64,000 nt of DNA. Origin: an uncultured Lachnospiraceae bacterium. GTDB lineage: Bacteria; Bacillota; Clostridia; Lachnospirales; Lachnospiraceae. The notes under the pieces are model-generated. The model searched no databases, had not been told where the DNA came from, and saw only the letters and a list, made by a program, of their open reading frames with translations. Each line of letters starts with the position of its first letter. Position 1 is the stretch's first letter. The stretch covers positions 84,278 to 148,277 of the forward strand of contig CAKRYR010000006.1 in assembly GCA_934432595.1 (NCBI GenBank). Direction: 5' to 3'. Made by a program: the position numbers and the translations under genes. This document shows, one piece after another, positions 19,218-28,284 of this stretch.

Positions 19218-19284
19218 TAAAGAGTATGAAGTTAAAAATTGGAAATGTAGTTTAGTGTAAACATGTTATAGATTGGAGGAAACT

Positions 19285-21639
19285 ATGTCAGATAATTCGG
19301 AAAATAAGACTAATAATGACAAAGAAGAGCAAAATAAAAATAATCATAGGGTACTAAAACTTCATCATAAGGAAGAGAATAGAACTGTAAAGAGAATATT
19401 AGATGCAGATATGGATGATATAGGATCACCTGAGGGAGCTAATGCTTATGAAGAGAGTTATATAGAACCTGAGGAAAATGAAGACCTAGTTGAAAGAGCC
19501 AAGACAAAAGCGAAACAAAAGGTAAATGAGAAAAAGGATAAATATAGTAGAAGATTTAAATATATAGGTAATGTGCTTATGACCAAGCCATTTAAAACAT
19601 CTATTGTAATTTCCTTTATTATGTTAATTTTTATTGAGGCAATGTCAAGAAGATCATTAGGTGGAGCAATTAATTTTATATTTGACAAGCCTTTGACATT
19701 TGTTTTAAATTGGTTAATAGTGTTGGCACCATTTTTATTATCTATTGCAGTAAAGAGAAAACCAGTTATTTACTTTTTATTTACTGTTATATGGGGAATA
19801 GTAGGTATTACAGATTTTTATATGTTATCATTTAGAACGACCCCATTTACTGGTGTAGATTTACAGATTTCAACTAATGAGATTTCGGTGGCTCTTGGAT
19901 ATTTAGGGTCAGATAGTACAAAAATATTGTTATCTTTATTAGTAACATTACTTTTAACTGTTGTTTTGTGGATATTTTGTCCAAAGTCAAAGATAAGATT
20001 TGGTAGATGGAAGTCTTTAGCTGTAGTGGCTGGAGGTTGGGTTGCAATATATGCAACGATTATGATATCTATTCTAACTGGAATATTAACTACAAAGTTT
20101 GGTAATTTAGGAATTTCGTATCATGATTATGGAATTGCATATTGTTTTACTGTTACACTTGTTGATACTGGTATATCAGAGCCAAAGGATTACTCTGAAC
20201 AAAAGATATATGATTTGATTAATGAGGATGCAGAAAAAGAACAGAAGAAAGAAGAAAAAAAATTACCTAATATTATATTCTTACAATTAGAGTCATTTAT
20301 AGATTTAACAGAGGTAAAGGGTGTTGAATTTTCAGAGGATCCAACACCTAATTGGAAAAAAATACGAAAGAATTATTCATCAGGATATTTAACAGTCCCA
20401 ACTATAGTAGCAGGAACTTGTAATACAGAATTTGAATCAATAACAGGTATGAGTCTAGAATTTTTTGGACCAGGAGAATATCCATATAAGACAATATTAA
20501 AGCAGACAGCTTGTGAGAGTGCGGCATTTGATCTTAAGAAGATAGGGTATACTGCTCATGGTATTCATAATCATACGTCAGGTTTTTATGGAAGAAATAA
20601 AGTATATGCTAATATGGGATTTGATACTTTTACAGGTGTTGAATTAATGCATGATACAACAAAAACAGCTAATGGTAGATGGACTAAGGATGATGTGTTA
20701 ACAGGTTGTATTATGGACTGTTTAGAGTCCACTAAAACAAAAGACTATATATATACTGTTTCTGTTCAAGGTCATGGAGTATATGAAGCAGACTTACCTG
20801 AAGATGAAAAATTAATTGAAGTTTCAGGAATAGAAGATAAGGACTTATTAAGACAATATACTTACTATGTTAATCAGACGAAGCAGATGGATAATTTCAT
20901 CAAAGATTTAACAGATACACTAAAGGATTTTGATGAAGATGTAGTTTTAGTTATGTATGGAGACCATATTCCAGGTTTAGGATTATCAGATGATTCTTAC
21001 AAAAATAAAGAAAGAACTATATATAATACAGAGTATGCAATATGGGATAATTTTGGTTTAAAACGTAAGGTTGCAAATTATAAATCATATGAGTTGGCTG
21101 CGGAAACTATGAATAGAGTAGGAATACATGAAGGGACAATCTTTAAGTATCATCAACAAATTTCACATGATGATAAGAATTATTTAAAGAATCTTAAGAG
21201 TTTACAGTATGATATGCTTTATGGAGAACATTATGCATATAAAGGCCAAGAACCATTTAAAAAGACAGATATAGTTTATGGTGTAAAAGATATTAAAATC
21301 GATAAGACATCATATGATGATGACTATATATATATTGAAGGTGGATATTTCAATAATTATAGCAAGGTATTTATAAATGGAGAAAGGAAGAAATCAGAGT
21401 TAATTTCATCAACATTGTTAAAAGTTCCTTTGAATGCTGAAGATTTGAAAGCAAATAATACCATAGTAATTAAGCAGATAAACTCTTTAAATGTTGAATT
21501 TAGAAAATCTAAAGAGTATAAATTTAAGTTTTCTAAATCTAATGTTAATGAACCAGAAATTGATGATAAGGATACTGGAAATATAGCTGCTGATGAAGCA
21601 AAAAATCTAGATGAAAAATCAGAGAAAAAGAAAAAATAG
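19285..21639 (+). CDS. LtaS-family membrane sulfatase (lipoteichoic-acid-synthase-like)
   Basis: 784 residues. A charged cytoplasmic N-terminus (about 1-90) is followed by five membrane helices (about 95-265). The extracellular sulfatase-type domain has NIIFLQLESF, the metal/nucleophile region VAGTCNTEFE (the Thr is the expected nucleophile), YTVSVQGHG and MYGDHIPGLG. Family members polymerise glycerol-phosphate from phosphatidylglycerol or transfer phosphoglycerol to surface glycans. Residues about 665-755 form a beta-rich IPT-like add-on, then a Lys/Glu-rich tail. The ATG at 19285 sits 5 nt after GGAGGA; a TTG at 19273 falls inside that site. Substrate cannot be fixed from sequence. Confidence 0.88.
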   Translation: MSDNSENKTNNDKEEQNKNNHRVLKLHHKEENRTVKRILDADMDDIGSPEGANAYEESYIEPEENEDLVERAKTKAKQKVNEKKDKYSRRFKYIGNVLMTKPFKTSIVISFIMLIFIEAMSRRSLGGAINFIFDKPLTFVLNWLIVLAPFLLSIAVKRKPVIYFLFTVIWGIVGITDFYMLSFRTTPFTGVDLQISTNEISVALGYLGSDSTKILLSLLVTLLLTVVLWIFCPKSKIRFGRWKSLAVVAGGWVAIYATIMISILTGILTTKFGNLGISYHDYGIAYCFTVTLVDTGISEPKDYSEQKIYDLINEDAEKEQKKEEKKLPNIIFLQLESFIDLTEVKGVEFSEDPTPNWKKIRKNYSSGYLTVPTIVAGTCNTEFESITGMSLEFFGPGEYPYKTILKQTACESAAFDLKKIGYTAHGIHNHTSGFYGRNKVYANMGFDTFTGVELMHDTTKTANGRWTKDDVLTGCIMDCLESTKTKDYIYTVSVQGHGVYEADLPEDEKLIEVSGIEDKDLLRQYTYYVNQTKQMDNFIKDLTDTLKDFDEDVVLVMYGDHIPGLGLSDDSYKNKERTIYNTEYAIWDNFGLKRKVANYKSYELAAETMNRVGIHEGTIFKYHQQISHDDKNYLKNLKSLQYDMLYGEHYAYKGQEPFKKTDIVYGVKDIKIDKTSYDDDYIYIEGGYFNNYSKVFINGERKKSELISSTLLKVPLNAEDLKANNTIVIKQINSLNVEFRKSKEYKFKFSKSNVNEPEIDDKDTGNIAADEAKNLDEKSEKKKK

Positions 21640-21645
21640 TAAATA

Positions 21646-21689
21646 ATAAAAATGACGCGAAGGCATAATTGTCATCGCGTTATTTTTTT
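21646..21689. terminator. Bidirectional terminator between convergent genes
   Basis: AATGACGCGA (21651-21660) pairs with TCGCGTTATT, with A-rich 5' and T7 3' flanks; usable in both directions. It overlaps the last codons of the minus-strand gene. Confidence 0.75.
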
Positions 21690-22075
21690 GAAATTAATAT
21701 TTTCTCATATATTAATCCAACTATAAACCATAAAGGAGCATAATCTACTCTGATAATACCTTTAATATTGTATTTCGCCTTACTATAATCCCAAGGACAG
21801 GCTTTGTGTTTCTTAAGTATAGTTCCTGAGATATATTCAGTTGTGAATATAAGAGCAGTATATATAAATCCTCGAATTATTTGAGGTAAGTTTTTAATAC
21901 ATTTATAAATAGGTTCTATAAGGTAGCCCATACCATATATTCCAAACATCCATAAAGAGGTTGTACATGGTAAGGTTTTTTTATGTTTAGTGATACCTTT
22001 ACATCCTGTGAAAAAACATTCGAAACCCCATCCAGTTAGACCACATAATATGAATTTTTTAGTAAATTGTTTCAT
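21680..22075 (-). CDS. CmpB-like 'putative ABC transporter permease' membrane protein
   Basis: 131 residues with three or four membrane helices. The C-terminal motif CPWDYSKAKYNIKGIIRVDY...WFIVG matches the family usually labelled ABC_trans_CmpB (PF06541), despite little evidence that members are true ABC permeases. The first half starts KFILCGLTGWGFECFF, typical of the group. No ATPase partner is adjacent. Function unknown; the family name should not be over-read. Its stop codon lies within the shared terminator. Confidence 0.72.
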   Translation of the reverse strand: MKQFTKKFILCGLTGWGFECFFTGCKGITKHKKTLPCTTSLWMFGIYGMGYLIEPIYKCIKNLPQIIRGFIYTALIFTTEYISGTILKKHKACPWDYSKAKYNIKGIIRVDYAPLWFIVGLIYEKILISKK

Positions 22076-22299
22076 TGAATATTAATAGCCCTTTCAAGTT
22101 TGTTCTAAGTTTTAGTATTGACTAGTATTTTTTATTTATACAGATATGGAAAATTTTGTAAAATATATTGAATTTTTTAGATTAATATTGTATATTTATT
22201 TCATATAATAAAATATTTTTTTGGAAGGTTCTTATTTGTTAAAAAAGAGGATTAGTTTGAATGGAAAATACAAAATAGGGGATATGAAAGGAGAAAACT

Positions 22300-22944
22300 A
22301 TGGAACAAAGAGCATCAGTAATAACTTCTAAAAAGAGTAAGAGAGTTTCAATTAATATTATACCGGGACATTTTGCTACAAACCATTCACATGTTAATTA
22401 TTATATAGATATGACAAGTGTAAAATGTAATCAAAAGATCGCTCAAAAAGCAGGAAAGGTTTTAGCACAAAAATATGTAAATAATACAAAGGTTGATACG
22501 ATCATATGTATGGATGGCTGTGAGGTTGTTGGTGGTTTTATGGCTGCTGAGCTATCTGCCAATGGCATAGGTTCTATTAATGATTCATCAGATATTTGCA
22601 TAGTAAGTCCAGAAGTTAATATTAATGGACAGATGGTATTTAAGGATAATATACAACCAATGATATGGGGAAAGAATATTGTTTTGTTAGTTGCATCAGC
22701 CACTACGTGTAAAACGATTAATAGATCAGTTGAGTGTATAAAGTATTATGGTGGAAATATTGTAGGAATTTCTGCAATATTTAGTGCAAATGATCATAGT
22801 ATGGATGGCAGAGAAATAGATGCAATTTTTAAAAAGGATGATTTGCCACATTATTGTACATATGCTTTTAATGAGTGCCCAGATTGTAAAGCACAAAGAA
22901 AGATAGACGCTATAGTTAGTAGTAGTGGATATTCTAAATTATAA
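22300..22944 (+). CDS. Phosphoribosyltransferase-like protein with degenerate PRPP loop
   Basis: 214 residues. The fold pattern resembles orotate phosphoribosyltransferase (IICMDGCEVVGGFMAAEL, then VLLVASATTCKTINRSVECI). In active PRTases the second motif contains two acidic residues followed by TGGT; here these are Ala-Ser and TCKT, so classical PRPP binding is doubtful. The C-terminus has a CPDC pair (NECPDCKAQRK) plus another Cys nearby, possibly a metal site. A regulatory or divergent enzyme is more likely than pyrimidine biosynthesis, and no pyr genes adjoin. AAAGGAG precedes the ATG. Confidence 0.65.
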   Translation: MEQRASVITSKKSKRVSINIIPGHFATNHSHVNYYIDMTSVKCNQKIAQKAGKVLAQKYVNNTKVDTIICMDGCEVVGGFMAAELSANGIGSINDSSDICIVSPEVNINGQMVFKDNIQPMIWGKNIVLLVASATTCKTINRSVECIKYYGGNIVGISAIFSANDHSMDGREIDAIFKKDDLPHYCTYAFNECPDCKAQRKIDAIVSSSGYSKL

Positions 22945-23265
22945 AAGTATTTATATAAAAAATATATGATATAATTCTGACTATAGTATAATTATGTAAA
23001 ACTAATATTAGCAATTATATTTAGAATATTTATTGAAATATAAAGGTATGGCTATTTATATGATATTTAGTCATACCTTTTTCAAATTGAAAACACATTT
23101 AATTCATATATTTTTGATAAAATTCTAATCAAGTGGTAGGAAATGACCATAGTAAATCGATTTAATTTAAGATATATTCTAGCATTAAATATATTTAATA
23201 TGGAATATAGTAATTATAATAAAATTTTAGAAGTAAATGAATTTTTATGGAAGGAGAAATAGAGT
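22945..23265. other. 321-bp gap between PRTase-like gene and htrA
   Basis: Holds the terminator at 23041-23083 and a very AT-rich stretch before the protease start. No promoter with convincing spacing, repeat or small gene was recognised. Confidence 0.6.
23041..23083 (+). terminator. Rho-independent terminator
   Basis: TAAAGGTATGGCTA (23041-23054) pairs with TAGTCATACCTTT (from 23068), ending in TTTTT. Confidence 0.75.
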
Positions 23266-24648
23266 ATGAATGATATTTTTGATAATGAGGATAAAGGTTT
23301 CGAGGGGGATAATAGTGTAAATAACAATTCTTTTGAGAATGTAGAAGCAGTTAAAGAGGTTGAAGTAGTACAAGAAACAGATGTAAATAGTGAACAGAAT
23401 CAGCAAGTTGATAATGCACATATTGTTCAAGAAAAAAATGTATCATCACCATATGCTGAGAGAAAGAGTAACAAAGGACTTTGTATAGCATTAATAGCTT
23501 GTGCAGCTCTTATTATAGGTGGAATGTCAATTGGAACATCAGTTTTGGTTAAGAATAAGAAAAATGATGAGGTAAGTATTACTGCAAGACCAACAGATAG
23601 CTTAAAACAAACTGAGGCTACAGCTAGTACAGACAAAGCAACTCAAACAAGTAGTAATAAAGGAGAGACTGTTGCAGATATAGTTGAAAATGTAATGCCA
23701 TCTATTGTAAGTATATCATGTACAGTTCAACAACAATATAATTTCTTTGGAAGAGATTACAGTGAAGATGCTGAAGGAAGCGGTTCTGGAATTATTATAG
23801 GTCAGAATGATAAACAAGTTCTTATAGCAACTAATAATCATGTTATTGAAGGCGCTTCAACTGTAATGATTACATTTAATGATGAGCAAGAAGTTAAGGC
23901 TGAAATTAAAGGCGCAGATTCTAGTAATGATTTAGCAGTAGTTGCAGTTAATATATCTGATATGAAGGATTCAACTAAAAAGATAATTAAAGTAGCATCA
24001 TTAGGTAAATCAGAAAATTGCAAAGTTGGTGAAAAGGCTATTGCAATTGGTAATGCTCTTGGATATGGTCAGTCAGTTACTGTAGGTGTTATTAGTGCTT
24101 TGAATAGAGAAGTGTCATCAGAGGATTATATAATGTCACTAATTCAAACTGATGCAGCTATTAATCCAGGTAATAGTGGTGGAGCTTTACTTAATTCTAA
24201 AGGCGAAGTTATAGGTATTAATTCAGTTAAATATGTTTCTGAGGATACAGAAGGTATGGGATATGCAATTCCTATAACTGATGCAATTAGCGTTTTAAAT
24301 GACTTAATGAATTATGAAGAGATTCCAGAGGCTGAGAGAGCATACCTTGGTATTATTGGTTATGATATAGATTCTACTTTCTCACAACGTAGTAATATAC
24401 CTGTTGGTGTGTATATTCAAAAAGTTTCCAAGAATGCACCAGCTACTAAAGCAGGTTTAAAAGTTGGAGATGTTATTGTTAAATTTGCTGGCAAGAAGGT
24501 TACTACAATGGAAAATATTCAAAGCATTTTGAAGAATAAGGAAAGTGGTGACAAAGCAGAAGTAGTAGTTAAGAGAGCAAAGAATGGTCAATATAAAGAG
24601 AAAAAGGTAGTTGTAACATTTGGAGCGCGTGGAGATTACACTAATTAG
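23266..24648 (+). CDS. Membrane-anchored HtrA/DegP-type serine protease
   Basis: 460 residues. Acidic cytoplasmic tail (1-65), one membrane helix (about 71-95), a Thr/Ser-rich linker, then a trypsin-like domain with His192 (ATNNHVIEGA), Asp222 (SSNDLAVVAV) and Ser304 (NPGNSGGALL). A single PDZ domain follows (about 345-445, YLGIIGYDI...GLKVGDVIVKFAGKKV). This is the standard architecture of the extracytoplasmic quality-control protease of Firmicutes. The start follows GGAAGGAG closely. A GC-rich terminator follows. Confidence 0.94.
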   Translation: MNDIFDNEDKGFEGDNSVNNNSFENVEAVKEVEVVQETDVNSEQNQQVDNAHIVQEKNVSSPYAERKSNKGLCIALIACAALIIGGMSIGTSVLVKNKKNDEVSITARPTDSLKQTEATASTDKATQTSSNKGETVADIVENVMPSIVSISCTVQQQYNFFGRDYSEDAEGSGSGIIIGQNDKQVLIATNNHVIEGASTVMITFNDEQEVKAEIKGADSSNDLAVVAVNISDMKDSTKKIIKVASLGKSENCKVGEKAIAIGNALGYGQSVTVGVISALNREVSSEDYIMSLIQTDAAINPGNSGGALLNSKGEVIGINSVKYVSEDTEGMGYAIPITDAISVLNDLMNYEEIPEAERAYLGIIGYDIDSTFSQRSNIPVGVYIQKVSKNAPATKAGLKVGDVIVKFAGKKVTTMENIQSILKNKESGDKAEVVVKRAKNGQYKEKKVVVTFGARGDYTN

Positions 24649-24680
24649 TAACAACTTTCATTTATATTCATATATTTTAG

Positions 24681-24723
24681 AGAGGGCGGAGCCTTTGGTT
24701 AGTTCGAGGGGCTCCGCCCCTCT
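24681..24723 (+). terminator. GC-rich terminator after the HtrA gene
   Basis: AGAGGGCGGAGCC (24681-24693) pairs with GGCTCCGCCCCTCT (24710-24723) with one bulged C, ending in TTT. Strikingly GC-rich against its surroundings. Confidence 0.75.
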
Positions 24724-24796
24724 TTGGTTGTGGCTGTAATAGCTCCGCGAGAGTGATAGGTAATAAGTCCTAAAGTTTTAAATATTCCTAATCTAA

Positions 24797-25923
24797 ATAT
24801 CTGATCTATACTATAAGAATAATGGGAAATGGAAAGATATTGATAACACGTTAGTTAAGGAAGAAGCAGAAGATGATGAAGACTTTAGTGGGTATATTAA
24901 TAAAGAAAATGATGAGAAAAGAAAGTTCCCAGTAACAATAGATCCAGCTATTACAACTGATACAACAAAGTCGGCAATAGCATCAACTTTTGTTAAATTT
25001 GCATTACCAGATTTAAATGTGGGAGATGTAGTTGTATCAGCAAAACTTAATCTATTGCAATACTTTGTAGATTCATATACAACGTCAACACCAGATTTAC
25101 CAATAGAGGCATATATGGTAACTGGTACATGGAGTGAGTCAAGTATTAAATGATTATACAGGTAATCTAGTAGTAACCCAGGATGGCGTATCAACTAGTG
25201 GTGAAAAAGCACCTGCATCGGTATACTTAGTAAATAATTTTGTACTTAATCATAGTATGGGGCGTTCAGAGGAATGGCAATTTATTAAAACAGGAACGGT
25301 AACTGATTCTGAAGGATATTCTGGTAGTCATAGTTATATTGGAAATAAGGCATTAAGACTTGGTGCTACTGAAACTTCATCTGGTGGAAGATTAAGATAT
25401 AGACAGATGTTTACTAATACTGATGTAGTTCCAGGTAAAACTTATACTTTATCTGCATATATTAAGACAACGGGTTTTTCAACGCTTACATCAGGTAAAT
25501 ATGGTGCAGGATTAGTGGTATATTGTTATTATGAAGATGGAACATCAATAAATATGTTGTTATTGCAGGATTAACTGTAATTGCTGCTTGTTTAACGGCA
25601 GAAGTAGGGAGTAAATTATATAAGAGGTATAAGAATAAAAAAAGAATTAGTTATTCAAGATATTTGAGTAGTACAAAGAAATTATCTGATGTAAGTCTTG
25701 ATATTGTAGAAAAAACCAAAAAGAATAAAAAGAAAAAAAAGGCATATCAAGCGGCTTATATTGGGAAAGGGGGAAAGTTAATGACATATAAGGATGCTAT
25801 ATCTTATATAAATAAAGAGATGTTTAATAAGTCTAATAGAAACTTAATATGGGGAGTTTATGTTATTTCAAGGGTATTTGCAAAAGTATTGGCATTAGGA
25901 CTAGGTGGGAAAGTAAGATATTA
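24797..25923 (+). pseudogene. Decayed RHS/DNRLRE polymorphic-toxin gene in three frames
   Basis: Three collinear fragments in different frames. Fragment A (24797-25153, no start codon) reads NNGKWKDIDNTLVKEE...FPVTIDPAITTDTT...VTGTWSESSI, the entry and DNRLRE region of Lachnospiraceae wall-associated/RHS proteins. Fragment B (about 25134-25574) resumes at VLNDYTGNLVV and runs through a carbohydrate-binding-like module (MGRSEEWQFIKTG...). Fragment C (about 25552-25923) begins VVIAGLTVIAACLTAE, like the segment right after an RHS core, and ends in a short C-terminal domain (YQAAYIGKGGKLMTYKDA...LIWGVYVISRVFAK). The whole RHS repeat core is missing, and the A/B join lacks the few residues expected after SESSI. 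So internal deletions, not only point mutations, broke it. The N-terminus and promoter are also gone. Confidence 0.75.
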
Positions 25924-25936
25924 AGTAGGAGATAAA

Positions 25937-26650
25937 ATGTTAAAAAAATGTGTTAATATAGAAAAATTGAAAATTATAATCGGTTGTACAGATAAAGCAT
26001 ATTTTAATAAAGATTCTTATAGTATTAAATTTTTTAATGAGAAAAAAGAAAGTTGGATAAAAATTCCAGTTATTTATCATGATATTGCTTTTGAGAAATT
26101 TATTAATAGTATAAATAAAGAAGATTATAAGGAATTAATGAAAATTGTTTTTTCAGTTAACAGCTATGAGGAGCTAAATAGAAAATATGACTTATATGAA
26201 CAACTATTACCTGAATATAATTTATACGATTATTTTTGCAATTATATAGAAGATTTAAGGGAAAATTTGTTAATAAATTGGTGTATTACAAATAATATTA
26301 ATTACAAAAAGAAAAAAATATCAAAAATAAGAGAGAGGTATATTCAAAATAAGGTAGAAAAAATATGTGGTAGATTAATAGATATTGAATTTTTGGATAA
26401 AAAAAAGAAAATATATAAAAAGTTTTGCTTAAAATTAAGTAAAGAAAAAAAATACGAGAAAATAATGAGTGAAATTGGGAATTATGATTTATTTGAAAAG
26501 ATTATTAGGGAATATGAGCTTGAGGAAGAATGGGAAATATTCTTTTTTGATTATTATTATATTAAAACACTAGAACAAAGTAGAAAGTGGGGAGAAAATT
26601 GTGTTGAAGAAAATCGTCCCTTGAACAGAAAAATAGGCTATCTTCACTAG
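25937..26650 (+). CDS. Hypothetical protein, candidate immunity gene of the RHS remnant
   Basis: 237 residues, no signal peptide or membrane helix, very rich in Lys, Glu, Tyr and Asn, predicted helical. I do not recognise the family. It starts 13 nt after the end of the RHS C-terminal fragment, with its own AGGAG site, and runs uninterrupted to a strong terminator; this is where the immunity gene of an RHS toxin sits. Its stop codon falls in the loop of that terminator, so the last codons form the hairpin's first arm. An immunity role is inferred from position only; it could instead be a passenger gene left by the deletions. Confidence 0.6.
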   Translation: MLKKCVNIEKLKIIIGCTDKAYFNKDSYSIKFFNEKKESWIKIPVIYHDIAFEKFINSINKEDYKELMKIVFSVNSYEELNRKYDLYEQLLPEYNLYDYFCNYIEDLRENLLINWCITNNINYKKKKISKIRERYIQNKVEKICGRLIDIEFLDKKKKIYKKFCLKLSKEKKYEKIMSEIGNYDLFEKIIREYELEEEWEIFFFDYYYIKTLEQSRKWGENCVEENRPLNRKIGYLH

Positions 26651-26674
26651 AACTAGTAAAGATAGCCTATTTTT
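26629..26674 (+). terminator. Terminator containing the stop codon of the preceding gene
   Basis: AAAAATAGGCTATCTT (26629-26644) and AAGATAGCCTATTTTT (26659-26674) are perfect complements. The TAG stop at 26648 is in the loop. Confidence 0.85.
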
Positions 26675-26699
26675 CCAAATATTGAAATATTTGGAAAAA
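26670..26699. repeat. 30-bp palindrome sharing the terminator's T-tract
   Basis: TTTTTCCAAATATT and AATATTTGGAAAAA flank a 2-nt centre. Its first arm reuses the T-run of the preceding terminator, so the two hairpins are mutually exclusive over 5 nt. It may be a second terminator or an operator ahead of the polysaccharide operon. Confidence 0.65.
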
Positions 26700-26733
26700 T
26701 GTTGTAAAATAATAATAAGTGCATACGTAGAAA

Positions 26734-26762
26734 TTGTTTAGTATATTATGGAAATTTATAAA
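26734..26762 (+). promoter_or_regulatory. Candidate promoter of the polysaccharide locus
   Basis: TTGTTT (26734-26739), 17 nt, TATAAA (26757-26762), about 50 nt before the first gene. Confidence 0.45.
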
Positions 26763-26813
26763 TGGGGATATGAAGGAAATATATAGAAAACAATTTTTAT
26801 GTGGGTGATGTAT

Positions 26814-28199
26814 ATGAATAAATCAAATATAGGGGCAAGCACTAATTTTTTACAAATAGTAGTAGATATAATTGTAAGCGCAGTGGCATTTGTCAGTGTT
26901 TATTTTATTGTCTATGATAAAATATATAGTCAAGAAATCTCAAAATGTTTTGTATTATATGTTGTTTTTATGTTTGTATATATACTAACTAATAAAGACA
27001 GTAGAGTATATAATATAACAACATTTTTCTATATTGATAGAATATTTAAGCATGTAACAAAATCATTTATATTGGCATCTTTAGTTGTTGCAGCATTACT
27101 ATTCTATGTAGCTGATAGTGAATTTGATAAAGTATTTTTCTCAACATTTATGGTAGTTGCATATATAATGCTACTTTTAGGAACATTTATCTTTAGGTAT
27201 ATTCATAAGTTAAAGATGGTTAACTTTTTTCCTAGAACAGCATATGTAGGAGAAATAAGTCAATTTGAAAAATTCAATTATTTTATGAAAAAGACAAATA
27301 TAGGTATTAATTTTATAGGATATATAAGAGTAGAACATAAGCCTAATGGAAATTATCTTGGAACTATAAGAAATCTAGAAGAAATTATTAAGGAACATAA
27401 GATAGATCAAGTATATATTATGCAAACAAAGACAGGAAAAACTGATTTACAAGAATATATAGATTTATGTATGGAGATGGGGGTTACAGTAAGGATGGTA
27501 ATGGATTTCTACAAGGAAGGTGTAGGAAAGAGCTACATGAGTAGCGTGGGGACTTATCCTGTTGTAACATTTCATACAGTTTCATTAAATAATACAGAGC
27601 AAGTAATAAAACGTGTTGTAGATATAATAGGAGCATTAATTGGAATAATTGTTACTTCACCAATTATGTTAGTTACAGCAATTGTAATTAAATTAACTTC
27701 AAAAGGACCAGTTATTTTCAAACAAAAAAGAGTTGGAATGAATGGTAGAGTTTTCTCAATGTATAAGTTTAGAAGTATGTATGTTGACGCAGAGAAAAGA
27801 AAAAAGGAATTGATGGCTAATAATGAAATGTCATCAGATTTAATGTTTAAGATGAAAGATGATCCAAGGGTAACTAAGATTGGAAAATTTATAAGAAGGA
27901 CAAGTATAGATGAATTACCACAATTCTTTAATGTATTAATAGGTCAGATGAGTTTGGTAGGAACTAGGCCACCTACGGAAGAGGAAGTAAGTAAGTATTC
28001 TAGAAATCATTGGAGAAGAATAAGTATAAAGCCAGGAATTACAGGTATGTGGCAGATTAGTGGACGAAGTAGCATAACTTCCTTTGATGAGATTGTAGAT
28101 TTGGATACTAAGTATATTGATGAGTGGAGTGTTATGGTAGACTTCAAAGTAATGTTTAAAACAATAGGTGTTATTCTAAGAAGGAATGGTGCTTATTAA
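26814..28199 (+). CDS. Polyprenyl-phosphate sugar-1-phosphate transferase (priming transferase)
   Basis: 461 residues. Four N-terminal membrane helices (about 8-125), a Rossmann-like middle region, another helix (about 268-292), then the bacterial sugar transferase domain. Its motifs are KRVVDIIGALIGI, PVIFKQKRVGMNG, YKFRSMYVDAE, TSIDELPQFFNVL and GTRPP. It transfers the first sugar-phosphate to undecaprenyl phosphate on the cytoplasmic face, starting repeat-unit synthesis. The ATG at 26814 has GGGTGAT at good spacing; ATGs at 26799 and 26808 are in frame but badly placed. It is the first gene of the polysaccharide locus. Confidence 0.92.
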   Translation: MNKSNIGASTNFLQIVVDIIVSAVAFVSVYFIVYDKIYSQEISKCFVLYVVFMFVYILTNKDSRVYNITTFFYIDRIFKHVTKSFILASLVVAALLFYVADSEFDKVFFSTFMVVAYIMLLLGTFIFRYIHKLKMVNFFPRTAYVGEISQFEKFNYFMKKTNIGINFIGYIRVEHKPNGNYLGTIRNLEEIIKEHKIDQVYIMQTKTGKTDLQEYIDLCMEMGVTVRMVMDFYKEGVGKSYMSSVGTYPVVTFHTVSLNNTEQVIKRVVDIIGALIGIIVTSPIMLVTAIVIKLTSKGPVIFKQKRVGMNGRVFSMYKFRSMYVDAEKRKKELMANNEMSSDLMFKMKDDPRVTKIGKFIRRTSIDELPQFFNVLIGQMSLVGTRPPTEEEVSKYSRNHWRRISIKPGITGMWQISGRSSITSFDEIVDLDTKYIDEWSVMVDFKVMFKTIGVILRRNGAY

Positions 28200-28284
28200 T
28201 TGTAAATATATGTAACTTATATGACGATAAGATTAAATAGGAGCGTAGGTAAATAGAAACCTTGCTTCGGATAGGAGGATTATT

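Noticed and set aside
24811..25194. 127-codon minus-strand reading frame
   Set aside because: It is the reverse of the DNRLRE fragment, which has clear protein similarity on the plus strand; no ribosome site.
26612..26626. AAATCGTCCCTTGAA as another copy of the promoter motif
   Set aside because: It lies inside a coding region, differs at the TAG core and has no promoter behind it, so it is probably chance.
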